A DNA stretch of 64,000 nucleotides from RFSX01 sp964495785 (GTDB lineage Bacteria; Bacteroidota; Bacteroidia; Chitinophagales; Saprospiraceae), in the NCBI GenBank assembly GCA_964495785.1, contig CAZBXL010000010.1, positions 6,209-70,208 on the forward strand, in the 5' to 3' direction. This document shows, one piece after another, positions 62,801-64,000 of the stretch. Each line of letters starts with the position of its first letter. Positions within the stretch are counted from its first letter, which is position 1. Under the pieces are notes generated by a model. That model was not told the origin of the DNA, made no database searches, and saw only the letters and a list, made by a program, of their open reading frames with translations. The translations under genes were made by a program, and so were the position numbers.

Positions 62801-64000
62801 ACTACAACAGTACAAGAAGTCGTACAACCTGTAGCATTGTCTGTAACATCAGCTACATAAGTACCAGGAGCCAATCCTGTAATTGTAGCAGTAGAACCAC
62901 CGTTACTCCAAGAGTAAGTGTAATTACCTGATCCTCCACTTATTGTTGCTGTAGCAGAACCGTTAGCTAAGCCACATGTCGCATCTGTTCCAGAAGTAGA
63001 ACATGTAATTGCTGATCCACCTCCGATAGTTACACTACATAAAGTCGTACAACCAGATGAGTTATCTGTAACATTCACTGAATAAGTACCCGCTGGCAAT
63101 CCTGATATAGATGAAGTTGTAGCTCCATTATTCCATACGTAAGAGTAATTGCCTGATCCTCCATTAACAGTTGCTGTCGCAGTTCCGTTTGCATTACCAC
63201 AAGCCGCATCTGTTCCAGTTACTGAGCATGTGATCGCAGCTCCTCCACCAATCGTTACACTACAAGTTGTTGTACAACCTGAATTGTTATCTGTCACATT
63301 AACTGAGTATGTCCCTGCAGCTAAGCCTGTTAAGGTTGCAGTATTTCCACCATTACTCCATGAGTATGTATAGTTTCCTGATCCTCCATTTACATTAACT
63401 GTCGCAGTCCCATTAGATGTACCACAAGTTGCATCTGTACCAACAACTGAACAAGTAATCGCATTTGATCCTGCTATTGTCACTGAGCATGATGTTGTAC
63501 ATCCTGTTGTATTATCTGTTACATTGACTGTATAAGTACCTGCAACTAAACCTGTAATTGAAGCACTTGTTGCGCCATTACTCCATAAGTAACTGTAATT
63601 ACCTGTACCTCCATTCACTGATACGTTAGCAGATCCATTAGCCGCTCCACATGATGCATCTGTTCCAGTTACTGAGCATGTGATTGCATTTGATCCCGCT
63701 ACAACTACAGAACATGATGTCGTACATCCAGTCACATTATCTGTAATATTGACAGAGTAAGTTCCTGCGACTAAGCCAGTAATTGAAGCACTTGTTGCAC
63801 CATTGTTCCACAAGTAACTGTAGTTTCCTGATCCTCCACTCACGCTTGCATTTGCACTACCATTAGATAGGCCGCAAGCTGCATCTGTACCAGTTACATT
63901 ACATACTATTGCATTTGTGCTTGATATAGTCACACTACATGTAGTCGTACAACCTGAAGTGACATCAGTAACGTTTGCTGTATATGTACCTGCAGCTAAG
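59872..64000 (-). CDS. Giant SprB-repeat protein with T9SS type A sorting domain (5' end beyond window)
   Basis: The frame is open across the right edge; the GTG at 63933 is internal, since the repeat pattern continues upstream (LAAGTYTANVTDVTSGC). At least 1376 residues are visible. Twelve full SprB-type repeats of 74-76 residues and part of a thirteenth come first (pattern NAITCSVTGTDATCG ... GGSGNYSYLWNNGAT ... GLAAGTYSVNVTDN). Two SdrD B-like domains follow (VGNYVWEDLDGDGIQDAGEP; SLGNQVWCDSEENSGGIPNV). Then comes a fibronectin-like region (SELFWITETEVNSDYFIVER) and a type A sorting domain (VEVYPNPFVTTLTINIDVER ... LPAGTYILRVAVDEQVIIEK). It is a probable T9SS-exported surface adhesin, and has its own terminator. 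Confidence 0.92.
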   Translation of the reverse strand, partial: LAAGTYTANVTDVTSGCTTTCSVTISSTNAIVCNVTGTDAACGLSNGSANASVSGGSGNYSYLWNNGATSASITGLVAGTYSVNITDNVTGCTTSCSVVVAGSNAITCSVTGTDASCGAANGSANVSVNGGTGNYSYLWSNGATSASITGLVAGTYTVNVTDNTTGCTTSCSVTIAGSNAITCSVVGTDATCGTSNGTATVNVNGGSGNYTYSWSNGGNTATLTGLAAGTYSVNVTDNNSGCTTTCSVTIGGGAAITCSVTGTDAACGNANGTATATVNGGSGNYSYVWNNGATTSSISGLPAGTYSVNVTDNSSGCTTLCSVTIGGGSAITCSTSGTDATCGLANGSATATISGGSGNYTYSWSNGGSTATITGLAPGTYVADVTDNATGCTTSCTVVVQGTGMITCSVSGTNANCGDATGTATASVNGGSGNYSYLWNNGATTPTITGLVTGTYSVNITDNVSGCTTSCSVNVGGGTALACSITSSPENCGLANGTATVSASGGNGNYTYAWSNGANTSVATGLATGTYSVTITDTNGCSTSCTVDVSSTDAPTCVITGTNASCTSSLGSAFVTVTGGAGNYTYAWSNGETTQSISNLPIGTYSVFVTDGAGCQTSCSVVIGQDDVPVCTTSSEPANCGANNGVAVVTTVGGSGGYTYEWSNGGTTSSISGLIAGIYSVTVTDTEGCSTTCSVEVDFMAPTACEIVVQDAQCGQSNGIATVIATGGVGNYTYLWNTGDTVSEITGLSGGTYSVTVTDDFGCSTVCEAIITDNGSGPICSITGTDATCGNNNGTVQVMVTGGVTPYTYAWSNGSTTPMISGLIGGNYTVTVTDDAGCSSICSTSIESIGGPACSIDAVDANCGNSDGRATANATGGTGIYSYMWSNGETTSTVFNLLPGAYSVTITDEKGCQVVCTAEIENSLENCNAEVGNYVWEDLDGDGIQDAGEPGIPGVVVTLYNAVTNAIVATTTTDANGEYCFTGLTPNDYYIGYMLPSTMAGYVNTLSDGPMDGLDNDVTGANGPNTTSNFTLDQSEVNKTIDAGFYQGASLGNQVWCDSEENSGGIPNVFDGGDTPIEGAIINLYSIDFMTGIETFVATTVTNQTGNYLFSGLQAGNYIVEIDYDGSKRFVSPNVGGDDTRDSDIVEIMNQTGSNVKGRTGFISLSPGQSDLTTDIGLTDLRALSIEVFDFYGEWNKDRSVSELFWITETEVNSDYFIVERSESFDGGYESIGKVDAAGNSTARLYYDLEDDQIIKSGIYYYRLQLVDLDGSYEYSDPISINVEFDNEGEQKISVEVYPNPFVTTLTINIDVERETEIEGGFYDAIGQLIKKVNSQTIPAGATSLGIDTNDLPAGTYILRVAVDEQVIIEKISKN
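61230..63999 (-). repeat. Array of about 12.5 SprB-type repeats
   Basis: Tandem units of about 225 bases on the minus strand. Units nearest the right edge (N-terminal side) are highly alike, each ending TGCTTSCSV; units towards the left become more different (for example DFGCSTVCEA). The array continues beyond the edge. Left boundary approximate. Confidence 0.85.

Overview
The window comes from a low-GC Bacteroidota chromosome, most likely a gliding member of the Saprospiria or a related lineage. The evidence is a type IX secretion (T9SS)/gliding core operon (porP/sprF-gldK-gldL-gldM-gldN), the T9SS regulator porX, several secreted proteins with type A or type B T9SS sorting domains, two SprB-repeat adhesin-like proteins, frequent TTG starts, and TAnnTTTG-like -7 promoter elements. 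The sequence is a draft scaffold: it has three N gaps (7698-7797, 35466-35565, 41570-41579) and genes cut off at both window edges.

Layout. 1-4.3 kb, minus strand: fabH-efp-accB-accC (start of fatty acid synthesis plus elongation factor P), followed by a cut-off ABC exporter. 4.6-6.7 kb, plus: a periplasmic thioredoxin-SPOR fusion and imidazolonepropionase. 7-19 kb: a block of T9SS cargo (a SprB-repeat protein with a cohesin-like N-terminus, a LamG-like protein, a lamin-tail protein, and a large type B protein), interrupted by a DUF1573 lipoprotein, a Ca2+/Na+ antiporter and tatC. 19-26 kb: porX, an HD phosphohydrolase, and a 1403-residue peptidoglycan-associated protein made of about 44 repeats of 23 residues, two OmpA domains and a C-terminal peptidoglycan-binding domain.

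26-34 kb: glyA; tRNA-Leu(UAG) followed by tig-clpP-clpX; a bifunctional (p)ppGpp enzyme overlapping a Fur-family regulator. 34-38 kb: a minus-strand group (outer membrane beta-barrel, small lipoprotein, Ppx/GppA phosphatase, metal ABC permease fused to a DtxR-type domain) and a small conserved plus-strand protein. 38-44.8 kb: MBL-fold hydrolase, then the T9SS core operon. The operon contains a second, truncated gldL copy next to the intact one, broken by a 10-N gap. It ends at a strong bidirectional hairpin that also encodes the tail of the opposing glycosyltransferase gene.

44.8-59.5 kb: three glycosyltransferase genes, a beta-helix lipoprotein, a UMF1-type transporter, a rimK/M14-deacylase pair, a PBP4-type DD-peptidase followed by a lipoprotein methyltransferase, then purA, rbfA and recG. 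59.9-64 kb: the 3' part of a very large SprB-repeat T9SS cargo gene that runs off the right edge.

How the genes fit together: the T9SS motor (GldL/GldM), ring lipoproteins (GldK/GldN), PorP/SprF-type partner and PorX regulator sit in the same 25 kb as several of their probable substrates. The best candidates for new biology are the paired gldL copies and the 23-residue-repeat cell-wall protein. No CRISPR array, phage, transposase or recognisable defence island was found.
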